Positions 17,697-29,159 of a DNA stretch of 39,081 bases are shown in pieces (position 1 is the first letter of the stretch; each line of letters opens with the position of its first letter). The position numbers and the translations under genes were made by a program. The notes beneath the pieces were generated by a model. The model had not been told where the DNA came from and did no database searches. It saw only the letters and a list, made by a program, of their open reading frames with translations. The stretch lies in the NCBI GenBank assembly GCA_009602725.1, contig WELB01000101.1:426014-465094 (forward strand), given 5' to 3'. Source of the DNA: Spirogloea muscicola (Eukaryota > Streptophyta > Zygnematophyceae > Spirogloeales > Spirogloeaceae).

Positions 17697-20600
17697 ATGC
17701 AACAGGCCATTAGGCCCGTACGCGCCGGCTTGCCGATTGCAAGCAGTGGTGGCGGGGCGAGTACTGGGACCGCGGTGGTGTGGTTCCGCAACGACCTACG
17801 CGTGCACGACAATGAGGCACTCGTACGAGCTCACAGGAGCACGGAGCACCTTGTGCCGCTCTACTGCCTGGACCCCCGGTTGTTTGGCCAGACGTACACC
17901 TCTGACTTACCAAAGACTGGAGGTGAGTTTTTGTTTGTGCTATGGATAAAGTTGCATGCTTTTCTGACGAGGGGTTCTTCTTGAAAGCCGCTGTCGCACT
18001 CATCATGTTGAATTCTTCCAAGCAAAATACCACGCGCGGCACTCATCTACTAGCTAGCTGCACTTACGCAGCAGTTCTGTATCTGTTTTGATGCAGAGCT
18101 CAGGGCACAATTTATGCTGGACAGCGTGGCCGACCTTAGAGCAAGCTTACAGGCCAGAGGCTCGGACTTGATCATCAGATATGGAAAGCCAGAGGAAGTT
18201 GTTCCCAAAATAGCACACGAGTTGAAAGCACACACGGTAGGGCACTGTGCTTTGTGACCCTTTTAAGTCAGGCAGAGAAGGGGACTCCCTACAGTCATCA
18301 AAGCATGAATAGAATTACAGCGGCCTTTTCCCCCTCGAGCATTTAAACTCTCCCTTAGTGCTCCACAATGACGTTGTGTTGCACACCTCAGGTACTACTG
18401 TTGCCAAGGTTTGCACATGAGACCACCCTCAAAAAGTCCAGGAGAGAGGCAGATCCTGTCCTCCACTTACTCTCACTCGATGCCTGTTATGTGGCCCCAG
18501 GTATTTGTGCAGAGAGAGACTTGCGATGAGGAGATCAGGGTGGAGAAGGGCGTGGCTCGTGAGATGGAAAGGCTGGATGAGGCTGCCACCATTCCGGCTG
18601 ACGGGAGCAGGAAGCACAGGGTCAGGCTGGAATATGTCTGGGGGCACACAATGTACCACCTGGACGATCTTCCATTTCCTGTTAATCAGACCCCTGATGT
18701 GTACACACAGTTCAGGAAGGTGAATTCTTCTTTCAGTGCATTGCTCCTCTTGTGATTTGCCGCACGCTTGGCACTTTGGCATGCTTCAAGAGACATCTGC
18801 TTTCAGCCCTGAGGGATAACGACTGGCAAAGCCACAGTGGCTGAGTGTTGACAGAGAACTGCACCCTTGAAGTAGGAGTTAGTAGAGAGGGTAAGTAGAA
18901 ATAGACGAGATGAGCAGCACCTCAGCCTTACAGGCAGGTTGACGTCGTCTTACTAAACCCACCAAGTTATCGCCTCATTTTCTGAAGGCGGTGGAGTCAA
19001 AAAGTGAAGTTCGGAAGTCTATGGCTACGCCAGGGAAGCTTGCACCTATGCCTCATGGCGACATCTTGAATGCTATTGGAGGCAAGGGTGAGCTGCCCAA
19101 GCTGGAGGAGTTAGGACTTCAGCCTCGTAAGCAAGTATGTAAGCACTGCACATCCATGCGAGCTAAGCATGATGTTGTTCTGTAGCACTTCCAAACTGTC
19201 AAGAAGCTGACAAGACTTTATCAACTTTTGTCAGGACGAAAGAGGCGTCATGAACATAGTGGGTGGGGAGACAGCCGCACTTGAGCGCCTCAAGCATTAC
19301 TTCTGGGATACTGTGAGGAATCCTGCTGATGCTGACACCCAAGCATTACATGGCATGTTCCAGGCATGAATAAAATGCTGTCGGGATCTCAGCAAATATT
19401 ACTTGTGATCGATGTTCCTTATGTAGATGCTGAGCAGCCATAGGGCTGAGATGACATGCCTTGCTGAAATATTATGTGTAACTGGTGCTTGTAGGATTGC
19501 ATCAGAGAATACAAGCATACACGCAATGGGATGCTGGGGGCTGACTACTCGACCAAGTTTTCGCCGTGGCTTGCAGCTGGCTGCCTGTCCCCTCGCTTTA
19601 TATACGAAGAGGTTTGACTTGTTTCGCCTTTGTCCAATTCCCATGTGTCGGGTGCAATTTATACTTGACGTAGAGTTTCTTGTGGGCTCACTTAGACCAC
19701 ACCACTCCTTTCCCACTGTAGGTCCATAAGTCTCACAGCTGACAGTCCTGCATTGCATGGTATGATTCACAAGCAAGTCCATCTGATTGGCCAAATTTGG
19801 GGGGAGTGGGGCGGATGTGGGGCGGATGTGGGGCGGGGTGGGTGGGGGATGGAATGAAGGCGATATAATCAGTACCTGCTCACTATGAGAGTTCACTAAC
19901 GTCTGGTAACATGGCTTGGCAGGTCAAGCGGTACGAATCTCAAAGAGTTGCAAATGATTCCACTTACTGGTAAAAGCACAATCCAGGCTTTTTGAAGTGG
20001 ATCTGGAACTGGTGATAACCAGCATTCCAATGGGCTTGCTTGGTCCTGCAGCGTTTTGCCAGCATGTAATTGTCATGCGTCAGGTGCCCTTCATTTAGTC
20101 AAGACCAATATGATCCTGAAGGCTTGCTAGTAAGCAGCACCCTGTCAATATGCTTTGGTGTTGTACTTATTCTTGTGCTTGTCGATGCCAGGGTTCTGTT
20201 TGAGCTGATCTGGCGAGACTACTTCCGCTTTGTTGCTCTGAAGTACGGCAACTCGCTCTTCCATCTAGGTATGCCTAATTGTCATCGTTGTCTTGGTGCT
20301 TAGCAAAGAGGCAGGTAGCACGTGCTTTGAGGTACATGTCAGCAGTTACTTGTGTCCTTTTTCAGTGATGATGTCTGCTTGCCTGCTATCAAAGAAGGGC
20401 ATGTGCCTCATTGGCACATCTGCGCATTGCTCGCCTTCATTTCCAGATCGAGGATCCACGTTATCAGCTAATGCAGCAAAACTGCCTTGCAGTAATTTCT
20501 AAAAATATATGAATATCACCTATATGGCTGCCCTCTGTGACAGCTGGCCCAAGGTCAGTGAAGGGGTTAAGTTGGAGCCGTGACACTGCCCTCTTTGAGG

Positions 20601-22060
20601 CATGGAAGGAAGGTCGCACTGGGTAGGGGCCAGGGCCTTCTTCTTTCCTTAGCAATTGGAGTCAAGAGATTGCTCCAGTCCAAAGAATCACATTCTATTC
20701 TTAACACCCAAGGATAATGAAGTCAAAGAAATCATAGCAGACCTATCTCTTTATGTAATAGTTTGACTGGCAAAAAGGAGCTCATTTAAGTAGTCATACT
20801 TCAAATTCTTGTTTCTGCACGTTACTGTCATCTAACATATTTCTGCTTCTCAAGCAACTGTGGGATGTCTTCCTGTGTTCAGATACCCACTGGTGGATGC
20901 AAACATGCGCGAGCTTGCCGCCACAGGCTACATGTCAAACAGAGGCCGCCAGGTCAGTTGGCCAGCAACATGCCAGCTGCCTCTGCCTAATTGAGGGCAA
21001 GCTTGTTTGTCTGCCACTTGGTGATCTGCTTGTTTGGTTCTCTGGCTCTCTGGTACATCATGTCAGAGCTTCACCAGCATCTGGCACAACAATGTGGCTG
21101 ATGGCTGATGTCAGAGTGCTCAGAAGGTGACCTTCTGTGATACTTACAAGATTGGCATTGTGCAGATTGTCTGCTCATTCTTTGTAAGAGACATGGGCAT
21201 GGATTGGCGGATGGGTGCCGAGTGGTTTGAAACATGCCTCTTGGACTACGATCCTTGCTCAAATTATGGCAATTGGACCTACGGAGCAGGTATGAGCCAT
21301 GACTTTGCCGTATCTCTTGCAATTCTTGCATGCAGTCAAGAGGTCGGAGCACGTCTGTAATTTCGTATATCAGGCTGCCTTTGTCTGCTGCGGGCCTGTT
21401 TAACTGATTCTACTGGCTCATTGCATGACAGTTGCAACTCTCAATTTGTTACCACGTTGCAGGTGTGGGGAATGATCCAAGAGAGGACCGGTACTTCAGC
21501 ATACCCAAGCAGGTACACTTGTCCTGCAACAAAAGGACAGTGTCATGGTGCACTTTAACTGGCATTAGCATGATTTGGCTGCCATAGTGGCTGCAAGATG
21601 ACGTCTCTTTTGTAGCAACTGCTGAGTAAGTTGCTGCAAATTGATGCAGCAACTCTACTTAAGCCACAGCTTAATAAGTTAGTGCATCAACACACGCTGC
21701 TTGCTTGGTTGTATTCTCTTACGAACTTGGTGGTTGTCTCTCGGTGGGTTGTCCTGGTGGCAACAGGCGCAGAATTACGATCCCCAGGGGGAGTATGTTG
21801 CTCATTGGATACCGGAGCTTAAGGGGATTCCGCCAGCACTACGAAACAACCCACACAAGCTGTCGCCGGTGGAGCAGGAGCAACACAACATTGGCTCGGG
21901 TGGCTATCCGCTGCCCATCGTGCCACTGAAGTTCAAGTCTACGCCAGGCTCGGGGGGCGCCCCTGGAAGCCGTGGCAGAGGAAGGGGTGGTCGCGGCGGC
22001 CACCATGGTGGTCGTGCCGACCGCAGCTATGCACGCTCTGGTGGATCCGTTCGATTTTGA
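17697..22060 (+). CDS. CRY3: CRY-DASH cryptochrome/photolyase (plant CRY3-like), 13 exons
   Basis: Flavoprotein of the DASH clade. Family members repair cyclobutane pyrimidine dimers in single-stranded or looped DNA using FAD and a folate antenna; plant members act in plastids and mitochondria. Exons by GT..AG and phase: 17697-17922, 18097-18236, 18501-18719, 18988-19134, 19235-19312, 19495-19611, 19923-19969, 20192-20268, 20544-20622, 20883-20952, 21166-21289, 21463-21512, 21767-22060 (1668 nt, 555 residues, no frame break). Blocks seen: [14 protein letters not shown] (photolyase N-domain start), [43 protein letters not shown] (FAD pocket), [59 protein letters not shown] and SIPKQAQNYDP. The first ~25 residues ([17 protein letters not shown]) are basic and Ser-rich and could be a short organelle presequence (inference). 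An Arg/Gly-rich tail ends the protein. Upstream exons cannot be excluded. Confidence 0.93.
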
Positions 22061-22530
22061 TTGAGGGGTGGTCGCAGTATGTTGTGAGATTGTCATTGGC
22101 TGGCTGCAGGTACGGGCTTTGCAACACGTGACCTTACTGCAGCTGCCTTCGTGTATGAGTTGGTCTGAGTTGGTGTGTGTCTTGACATGGGAAAGGGCAG
22201 GCTGATGCTGCAATGAGATACTATGCGGTGGCCCAAATTGATGCAAAGCGAGACATACGGTAGAAGGACATGGCCTTCCTGCAGAGGCGCCGATGGCTCA
22301 TGGCAACAGTGCGCAAATGCACGGACTTTCAGGAATGCTGCACAAATTTCTGTAGACGGTCATGTGGAAGTAGCAGTTGCACAAGTGGGGCATGCGTGGT
22401 TTGGTAATCAGCAGTTGTCGATGCCCACAGAGCTCGCCCACTGGACAGCCTCCATTGTCCAGTGGGAGGAGGAAGCCACCATGTTCGTCATCACTGTGGC
22501 CTTAAGGACGTCAGAGAAGGGGTTTAGGAA
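22061..22530. other. 3' flank of CRY-DASH gene, no further gene
   Basis: Presumed 3' UTR followed by intergenic sequence. A 112-residue plus-strand frame (about 22223-22561) has no recognised homology and runs into retroelement sequence. Confidence 0.45.
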
Positions 22531-22800
22531 GGCGCAGTGTGCACATGAAATGAATGGCTAGCCAAGGAAGCCAGTACACCGTGTGTAAGACGAATAACAG
22601 GACACCAACGTGAGGCATGGGCAAAAACGAACGCCTTCCGAAAGGGAGTCTATGCCCCTCATTCGCCATCGCCTTCTGCCTGTGTGGCCAAGTACAAAGC
22701 CAAGTACATAAACAAGAGTGCAATACCTGCTGCTAAGCTGACCCGCTCAGTAACTACGAGTCAGAACATAGAAGTCGCTAACTGGTGTCCGAATTGACAA
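22531..22800 (-). mobile_element. Retrotransposon 3'-end shard
   Basis: The minus strand encodes S-D-F-Y-V-L-T-R-S-Y followed by TGA near 22748-22780. The UTR contains GTACTTGGC and ends at GCAC..TGCGCC near 22531. It is the same subfamily as 2820-3090 and 38425-38600 but more diverged. Confidence 0.7.
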
Positions 22801-22817
22801 GCTCTTGTGTTACCAGC

Positions 22818-22924
22818 TAAGGCTCGACCAGCTTTCTGATGCAATGCGTGAGCCTGTGCTCGCTGCAGACAAGCTGACACTCGACATCGCAAGAATGACA
22901 AGTAGGTTGCCGGCATGCCCATCT
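22818..22924. repeat. Dispersed repeat shared with 38724-38830
   Basis: CTCGACCAGCTTTCTGATGC, then ATGCGTGAGCCTGTGCTCGC, then ACATCGCAAGAATGACA parallels CTCGCCCAGCTTTCCGGTGC, then AAGCATGAGCCTGAGCAC, then GTCGCAAGAACGACA at 38724-38830. Both read open on the plus strand with similar residues (LxQLSxA..EP, then ARxT), but no known family is recognised. Each copy lies directly beside retroelement 3' ends. Confidence 0.55.
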
Positions 22925-23039
22925 GAGCTGGAAGCATATCCTCACGTCGAGCATATCCCAGACTTGAAGAAATATATGCAAGTTAGGGTTTGGAAGCGAG
23001 GACCCATGCAGCCGAAAGTGTCAATTGCGGCCGGTAGAA

Positions 23040-23160
23040 GAAAGAGCGCGCCCATAGAGAAAGGGGGCCAGCAAAGCCAGCCCAGAAAGAATGGACAATG
23101 TCAAAAGCCAAAAAACACAAAAACAAAAAACACACAGCTAGGCAGCTAGAGAAGAAGACA
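23040..23160 (-). repeat. Retroelement hairpin flank block
   Basis: GCCAGCAAAGCCAGCCCAGA followed by AGAATGGACAATGTCAAAAG matches the blocks at 415-465 and 13010-13055. The stem is imperfect here. An A-rich run follows (23110-23140). Confidence 0.5.
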
Positions 23161-23179
23161 CGACGAAATCACAGGAAGC

Positions 23180-23345
23180 TCAATACCCCCGGGTGAGCAA
23201 CATCAGGTCGGAGTAGCTCGACGCAGGAAATGATGCATCCAGACGCGACCCAGAAGCAGCCGCGATAGCGCGGCCCGCACGCGAGTGGACGGCATAGGCG
23301 AGGGAGCGTTGGTAGAAGGTTCTCACTGCGGGGGTAGTCGGAGTA
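23180..23345 (-). pseudogene. Retrotransposon C-terminal shard (copy E)
   Basis: The minus strand encodes TFYQRSLAYAVHSRAGRAIA, then ASGSRLDASFPASSYSDL, then MLLTRGY with TGA at 23180-23182. It covers the last 50 residues of the endonuclease protein only. The residues differ enough from copies A, B and C to suggest a fourth lineage. Confidence 0.75.
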
Positions 23346-23384
23346 GGTCGGAGCTTTCTCTGCTCTGCACCTCCCACTGTGTGG

Positions 23385-23540
23385 CCATTGCATCCTCAGG
23401 CCCCTTTGTAGCTGCTCACCGCTCTTAGGCCCCTCTGAACCTTTGTGAATTCTTTTTGGGCTGGCTTTTCGCAGCCCTTGCCCCCATTGGGAGTGCCACT
23501 TCTTTCTTTTCATTCTTCTGGGCTGGCTTTTCACAGCCTC
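23385..23540 (+). repeat. Retroelement 3'-UTR block with two hairpins
   Basis: CAGGCCCCTTTGTAGCTGCT leads to hairpins at 23458-23477 (GGGCTGGCTTTTCGCAGCCC) and 23520-23538 (GGGCTGGCTTTTCACAGCC), separated by CCCCATTGGGAGTGCCACTT. Orientation is plus, opposite to the copy E coding shard just before it. Confidence 0.75.
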
Positions 23541-23561
23541 CCTCCTGGGAAAGAATGTGGC

Positions 23562-23645
23562 TGCTGATGTAAGAAGCGGCTGAAAAAGCCAGCCAGGTCC
23601 ACACAGTCGGTGTTCATGACTATATTAGCGGAGCCAGAGGCGAAG
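23562..23645 (-). mobile_element. Retrotransposon tail shard upstream of pTAC2
   Basis: GTGGCTGCTGATGTAAGAAG, then GGCTGAAAAAGCCAGCC, then GTTCATGACTATATTAGCGG. Nearly the same 80-bp unit lies at 35203-35305, just upstream of another gene's start codon. The TATATTAGCGGAGC ending distinguishes this pair from the 2279/8877 copies. Confidence 0.7.
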
Positions 23646-23892
23646 ATACAGGAAAAGACACCAAATCCACGTCCCCTTGGAAAAGGAAACGGGGGGGTTT
23701 TGGGTTCTTGGGCTTCCCTGCGCAGCCGCATTGTACGACAACGGCAGCTTTGCAGCAGCCCCTCGGCGCGTGGCGAGCTCGCCGCGTCCGCCGCCGCCGC
23801 CGCCGCCGCACTTCGCGGCATCCGCCGCCTGGGCCGCGGTCGCCGGCGGGGCTCCGCCCCGGACATGTGAGCCGTCCCCGCGGGGCCGGGGT

Positions 23893-23952
23893 NNNNNNNN
23901 NNNNNNNNNNNNNNNNNNNNNNNNNNNNNNNNNNNNNNNNNNNNNNNNNNNN
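23893..23952. other. Assembly gap (60 N)
   Basis: Sixty Ns lie in a GC-rich, CCG-rich stretch at the 5' end of the pTAC2 gene. The true gap size may differ. The start codon and presequence of that gene are probably in or before it. Confidence 0.95.
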
Positions 23953-23954
23953 CC

Positions 23955-26900
23955 GTCCGTCGCGGCGGCGGCGGCGGCGGGCACAACGGCAGGGCGCGGC
24001 AGGCGGCGCCGCCGCAGCCGGACGCGCCGGAGGTGGAGCGCGGCAAGTACAGCTTCGACGTGGAGGCGGTGATCAACCAGCTGTCGTCGCTGGCGCCGCG
24101 CGGCTCCATCTCGCGCTGCATGGAGTCGTACCGCCACCGCCTCACGCTCCAGGTTGGAAACCCCGGCGGCCCCGCCACGGCTGGACAGCTTAAGGGTTTT
24201 CGGCCTGGGGTTTAAGCCTCAGATGTCGCATCCTGGGCTTGAGGCCTGAGGGTGGTGTAGCCACGTCTCAGCAGCCGCCACTGCTGGCGCGCGCGACGAG
24301 CCGTGGCGATGCCGCTAGTGGTCGCCTTGAGCTGCAGGCTGCCTCACTAAGTCGTCCCCGCCGCCCTGACTTGCAGGACTTCTCCTTGATATTCCGGGAG
24401 TTTGCGCAGCGCGGTGACTCGCAGCGCGCCCTCCGCCTCTTCAAGTACATGCAGGTGAGACGCTTTCTGTTGCAGACGAGCCACCTCCCAAGTGAAACCG
24501 CCTAAGTTCGACGGTACTCTTGCCTTGTATTTGGTTAAAAGCATTGAGCTTCAGGATACTTGGTGCTCGCTGCTGCTGCTGGCCATTCTGAGGAGCTGCA
24601 GTGAAGCTTACTCTGTCCCACCAATTTGGGTGTGGGGTGGGAGCTGCTCAGCGACAGCAGTGGTGCAAGCCGAACGAGCACGTGTACACGATCATGATTG
24701 GCATCATGGGCCGAGATGGGCTTGTGGAGAAGGCGTCAGAGCTGTTCGAGGACATGCCGCGCTCCGGCGTCCCGTGGAACGTCTACTCCTTCACTGCGCT
24801 CATAAATGCATACGGACGCAATGGCCTGGTCAGCGGCAGCCCTCTCTACCCCTCGCGCTTACCAATGTTTATGTCTGCCTCCCTCTCGCCCCTGCTTCCG
24901 AAGAGGGGCGCCTTACAGAGTCCTTCCATCTGTGCAGTATGACTGGTCGCTGGATCTGCTGGCGCGCATGAAGCACGAGCGAGTGGCGCCAAACCTGATC
25001 ACATACAACACAGTGCTCAACGCTTGCGCCAAGGGTGGCCTCGACTGGGAGGGCCTGCTTGACCTCTTTGCCCAAATGCGTCACGAGGGTATCCAGGTAG
25101 CCACCCCTGTCCGTGTTTGCCAGCACGTGCAGGTGATTGCTACATGTAAGGTCAGGACTCGGGTCACTGTGCAGGATGCATTCCAAGGTTCTGCTTACAA
25201 GTTGCACGTTGTAGGATCCTTGGTGGTGGTAGAGGATGATGGGGTGAGTATGTGGAAAGTGTCGAACCGCCAGTGCGGCTGCACTGAAATGCCGTGGTTG
25301 TCCCGTGCGTGCCTTTGCAGCCGGACATCATCACATACAACACGCTGCTTGGGGCGTGCGCAGCTCGGGGCCTGGTGGACGGGGCTGGCATGGTGTTCCG
25401 CACAATGCTTGAGGCTGGCGTGTCACCCGACCTCGTCACGTACACGACGCTTGTGGAGCCGTATGCTGATGCCCGCCGCCTCGGCGGCGTCGCAGAGCTG
25501 CTCTCTGAGATGCTCGTTCGTGAGTCTCCCACCTTGCTCAATTGCTACTGCCACGCCAGGACCTGTGCTAATTGCCGCTACGGAGGGCAGCAAGCACAGA
25601 TTGTCTGACTAAATCTATGATGCGTGTTGTGCAGTTGGCACCCTCCCGGATGTTGCCGCATACAACATCCTGATCGATGCATACGGCAAGCAGGGCTTGT
25701 ATCTCGAGGCTGGCAAGGTAGGGTGGACGCTCAGAGATCGCCTAGATGATCTTTCTAGATATTGCATCAGCCCCAACATCCAAAAGTGGTGAAGCACTTA
25801 GGCGGCCACAACCGAGTGCCATGGCGAGTTTTGATGGCTTGTCCCCGCCTGCTTGGGCAGACCTTTGCAGTAATGCAGGATGCGGGCGTGATGCCGAATG
25901 TTGTTACGTACAGCACGCTTTTGGATGCATATGGGAAGCACGGGCAATACGACAAAGTGCACGGCCTGTTCCGGGATATGAAGGCCAGCGGAATCACGCC
26001 CAACCTGGTCACTTACAACACACTGATTGGCGTATTCGGGCACGGTGGGTTCTGCCTCGAGGCAGTGGGCCTGTTTGACGACATGGTCGCTGCCGGCGTT
26101 GTGCCCGACGCTCTCACGTATGCAAGCCTCTTCTATGCCTGCGGCCGTGGTGGCCTGCATGAGGATGCCATGCGCATCTATAGGTCAGCGCTCTCGCCCC
26201 AGCTCAAGGATGTCTTAGATACCTCCGATGCCCCTGATGGCAAGACCTGTTAATCTAGATTCAAAACTTGAATGAATTGAATACCTGACCCCTGACTCTT
26301 GCACACTTTGACTCTACTAGCAAGTCCGGTAAGCTCTTCAATAGTGTAATCTATTAGCAAGTCCAGCTCTTTCAAATGATTGGACCCCAAGTGTGCTAGC
26401 TCTTGGAGCTGCTGGAAGGTGCCCAGCTGCAGCTAGCCGCTTCGAATCCACGGTGGATCTTAAGGATGTCACATGGCTAGCTGCTAGGGGCTTGGATCCA
26501 TATCCTCAAATCCTGATGTGGTGAGGTTGATTCCAAGCAAGAACCCTAAGCTTTGCAAATTCTCATGCAGATCCCTGCGCCAGAGTGAGGTTGTGCCGAC
26601 TTCGGAGATGTTTATTGGCATCATCCGGGCCTACGGTGCGGCTGCAATGTATGAGGAGGCCATGGGAGCATTCCAGGGCATGCAGGAGGCGGGTTGCACC
26701 CCTGATCAGGTTCCACCTCCTACAAAGCGCTCAAGCAGTGGGGCACTGCTGTGGCCAGCTCCGCATGTCACATCATATATGCTTGAGCAACAGTGCATGA
26801 GTTCTCATAAGCCCACCAGATACGCTGGTTATGGCGTAAACTTATTGATGACTTGCAACTATTTACGGAGAATGGTCTCAGGCGCGAGGCAGCTGCCTGA

Positions 26901-29003
26901 CGAATCAGAAGTGTGGCCTCCATGTGCAGGAGACTTACAATGCCCTGCTTGAGCTTTATGCTCGCGGGGGGCTGTATGATGAGGCGGGGGCTGTGGTTTT
27001 TGCTATGCATGATGCTGGTTTTGTGCCCAATGTTTGGACCTTCAACTCCCTCATTCAAGCATTCGGCAAAGGTGGCCAGTACGATGAGGCTATCGAAGTC
27101 TTCAGGGTGCGAAAGTGCTTTTCGATCTACTCTCATAATTCCTCACTTTGCTCTGACTGGCATCATATAAGACAGGTTCTGCATCTAGTGGGCAGTACGA
27201 CCAAGTGGGAAGGATGTTGACAGTGGTTGAGTTGAAAGTCATTCTGTGCTTGTGCTTGAGCAGGACATGCAGGAGGTGAAGCGGGCGCCTAACGAGCAGA
27301 CCAATGCAGCGCTCTTGGCTGTTTACTGCTTATCCGGCCACTTTGACGAGGCGAGGGCACAGTACCTGGAGATGCAAGCGGCGGGCTTTTTGCCCGATGC
27401 GGTTGCCTATGCGCTGCTCCTGTCAATCTGTGCCCGCAGAAGCCGGTGTGTACGCTATGCCTCACTGCTTTGTCCTGAAGTTGAGTAAATGACTTTGAGA
27501 AGCTTGAGAAAACTTGAAAACATGTCGCCTTTTTTGAGATGCTGCAACAACATAAACACCTCAGATCTCTTCATCCTGGCGTGCACGCTGAGTCTCAGTT
27601 GGTGTCTTGAGTCAGACAACCTCAGCAAATTGTGGTCTTTGATTTCTTGCTGCCCAGCTGGGGTGATGCCAAGCGCATACTGGACGAGATGGAAGGAGCC
27701 AGGTCGACCGAGTCGCACCGTATCCTCAGGGGCCTACTACTTGGGGAGTTTGACGACCGCTACGCGTGGCAGCAGGTGGAGTTCTTCCTGGACCAAGTCA
27801 AGGTGAGGGCTGCAATCATTCCTGGTCCAGTAGACAGGCTGCCATCCATTGGCAGCTGGCTTTGTGTCATTTGCAACCCAGACGGGTCTTCTAGGTGCTA
27901 TGTGTGCAAGTGACATTGCATCAGCCTCATTCTCAGAGTCTCGACATTCCCTCTGGCAAGGGCAAAGTTCTAAGAGTGCTTGTTCGTCTGGGTGCAGATG
28001 GAGGGCATCGCTGACGCGCTCGTTGTATATGATGCCTTCTTGGAAGCTCTCTGGTACTTTGGCCAGAAGCGCAGAGCCGCCCGGTTCCACTCGGCGGCTC
28101 AAGCAAGGGGCATCTCGCCAATCACCATCCGACGGAGTCGGCTGATGTGGTCCATAGATGTTCACAGGTTGGTGTCGTTGGTCTTGGAGCCTCCCAGCTT
28201 GTTGAACAACATGCGCCTTGCCAGGCATGGAATGCTTTACTTGCGCTGTGGCTTTGCTTGTAAGTACTTCACAGGAGCTCGCTGCAGGCGATTGGGCACT
28301 CTTCTCTGCTGGTGGATCAGTGCTCATTTGGAAGCTGAGAGTCAGTCCTTGTGCTGGTATCCAGGACATCTGCAGGTGCAGCACTTACAGTGCTCCTGAG
28401 CTGGCTAGCAGACGTCCAGGCTGCCGTGGAGCTTGGCGAAGAGCTGCCTCGGCTCTTTGGCATCATCACCAAGTAGGCCTCAGCTTGTTTCCCCGTCATA
28501 GCACTGCGACTGTGCGTCTGTGCCACACTTTGACATGGCTCAGAAAGGTACTGGAACACCATTGACGAGGACCAGACAGAGGACCAGGGCTTGCTTGCAT
28601 CCGTTGATGAGACTGCTTCCTGTTCTCCAGGTGGGGTGAGCAGGGGCCCAGCAAGAGCGAGATCCAGCACATACCCGTGCGCAAGGCTGTGCTGTCTCTG
28701 CTTGCTGCACTCGATGCGCCATTTCAGATGGCCCCCTGGAATCTTGGCCGGATCGTCAGCCAGGGGCCCCCGCTGGCCGAGTGGGTTGCCAGCGGAGGTG
28801 CTGCGCTGGCGATGGAGGATGAGCCGTTGCCCGAGTTAGTGGCGGGCATCACTGCTGCAGCAGGGCCTGCTATGTCAGCATTTCCGACCTCCATTGAAAA
28901 ACAAACAAAGTCTAGGCAGCAAGACGGCGAGACGTTGGCTATAGACGGCCTCAGCAACCTTTACTCGTCAAGGTCTTCTCAAGTAGCACCTATTCGTTCT
29001 TAG
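23955..29003 (+). CDS. PTAC2: pTAC2-like plastid PPR-SMR protein, 14 exons, 5'-incomplete
   Basis: Pentatricopeptide-repeat protein of the plastid-encoded RNA polymerase complex; in land plants pTAC2 is needed for plastid transcription. Exons with consistent phases: <23955-24152, 24377-24454, 24652-24828, 24938-25096, 25321-25519, 25635-25717, 25861-26183, 26571-26709, 26930-27106, 27264-27445, 27658-27802, 27998-28167, 28365-28472, 28631-29003 (836 residues seen; land-plant pTAC2 is about 860). The N-part KYSFDVEAVINQLSSLAPRG and LRLFKYMQ..WCKPNEHVYT are signature pTAC2 blocks. PPR motifs follow in series (NLITYNTVLNACAKGGLDW, DIITYNTLLGACAARG, NVVTYSTLLDAYGKHG and NLVTYNTLIGVFGHGG are clear). 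The C-terminus is SMR-like but degenerate (SIDVHRTSAGAAL..ALDAPFQMAPWNLGRI). The first exon is Gly/Arg/Pro-rich, consistent with a transit peptide, but no ATG is visible because of the N gap. Confidence 0.92.
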
Positions 29004-29159
29004 CGTTGGCATGCACCGAGGTCCATAGTATGGATGCTTGTACAGTCCTCTACACCCGCCAGCTCCATTGAGCTGCAGTTAGCACTTGTTTACGCAATAA
29101 GTTCTCAAGCTACCTTAGTTGAGTAGCCTGGCCTCAGAGCGCACGCCAAGTGTACGTCT

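Noticed and set aside
17256-17702. 149-codon minus-strand frame opposite the 5' region of CRY-DASH
   Set aside because: Arg/Ala-rich, lies in CpG-rich sequence and overlaps the first CRY-DASH exon in antisense; no family recognised and GC-rich DNA stays open by composition.
22223-22561. 112-codon plus-strand frame after CRY-DASH
   Set aside because: Runs into a retroelement 3' end and shows no homology.
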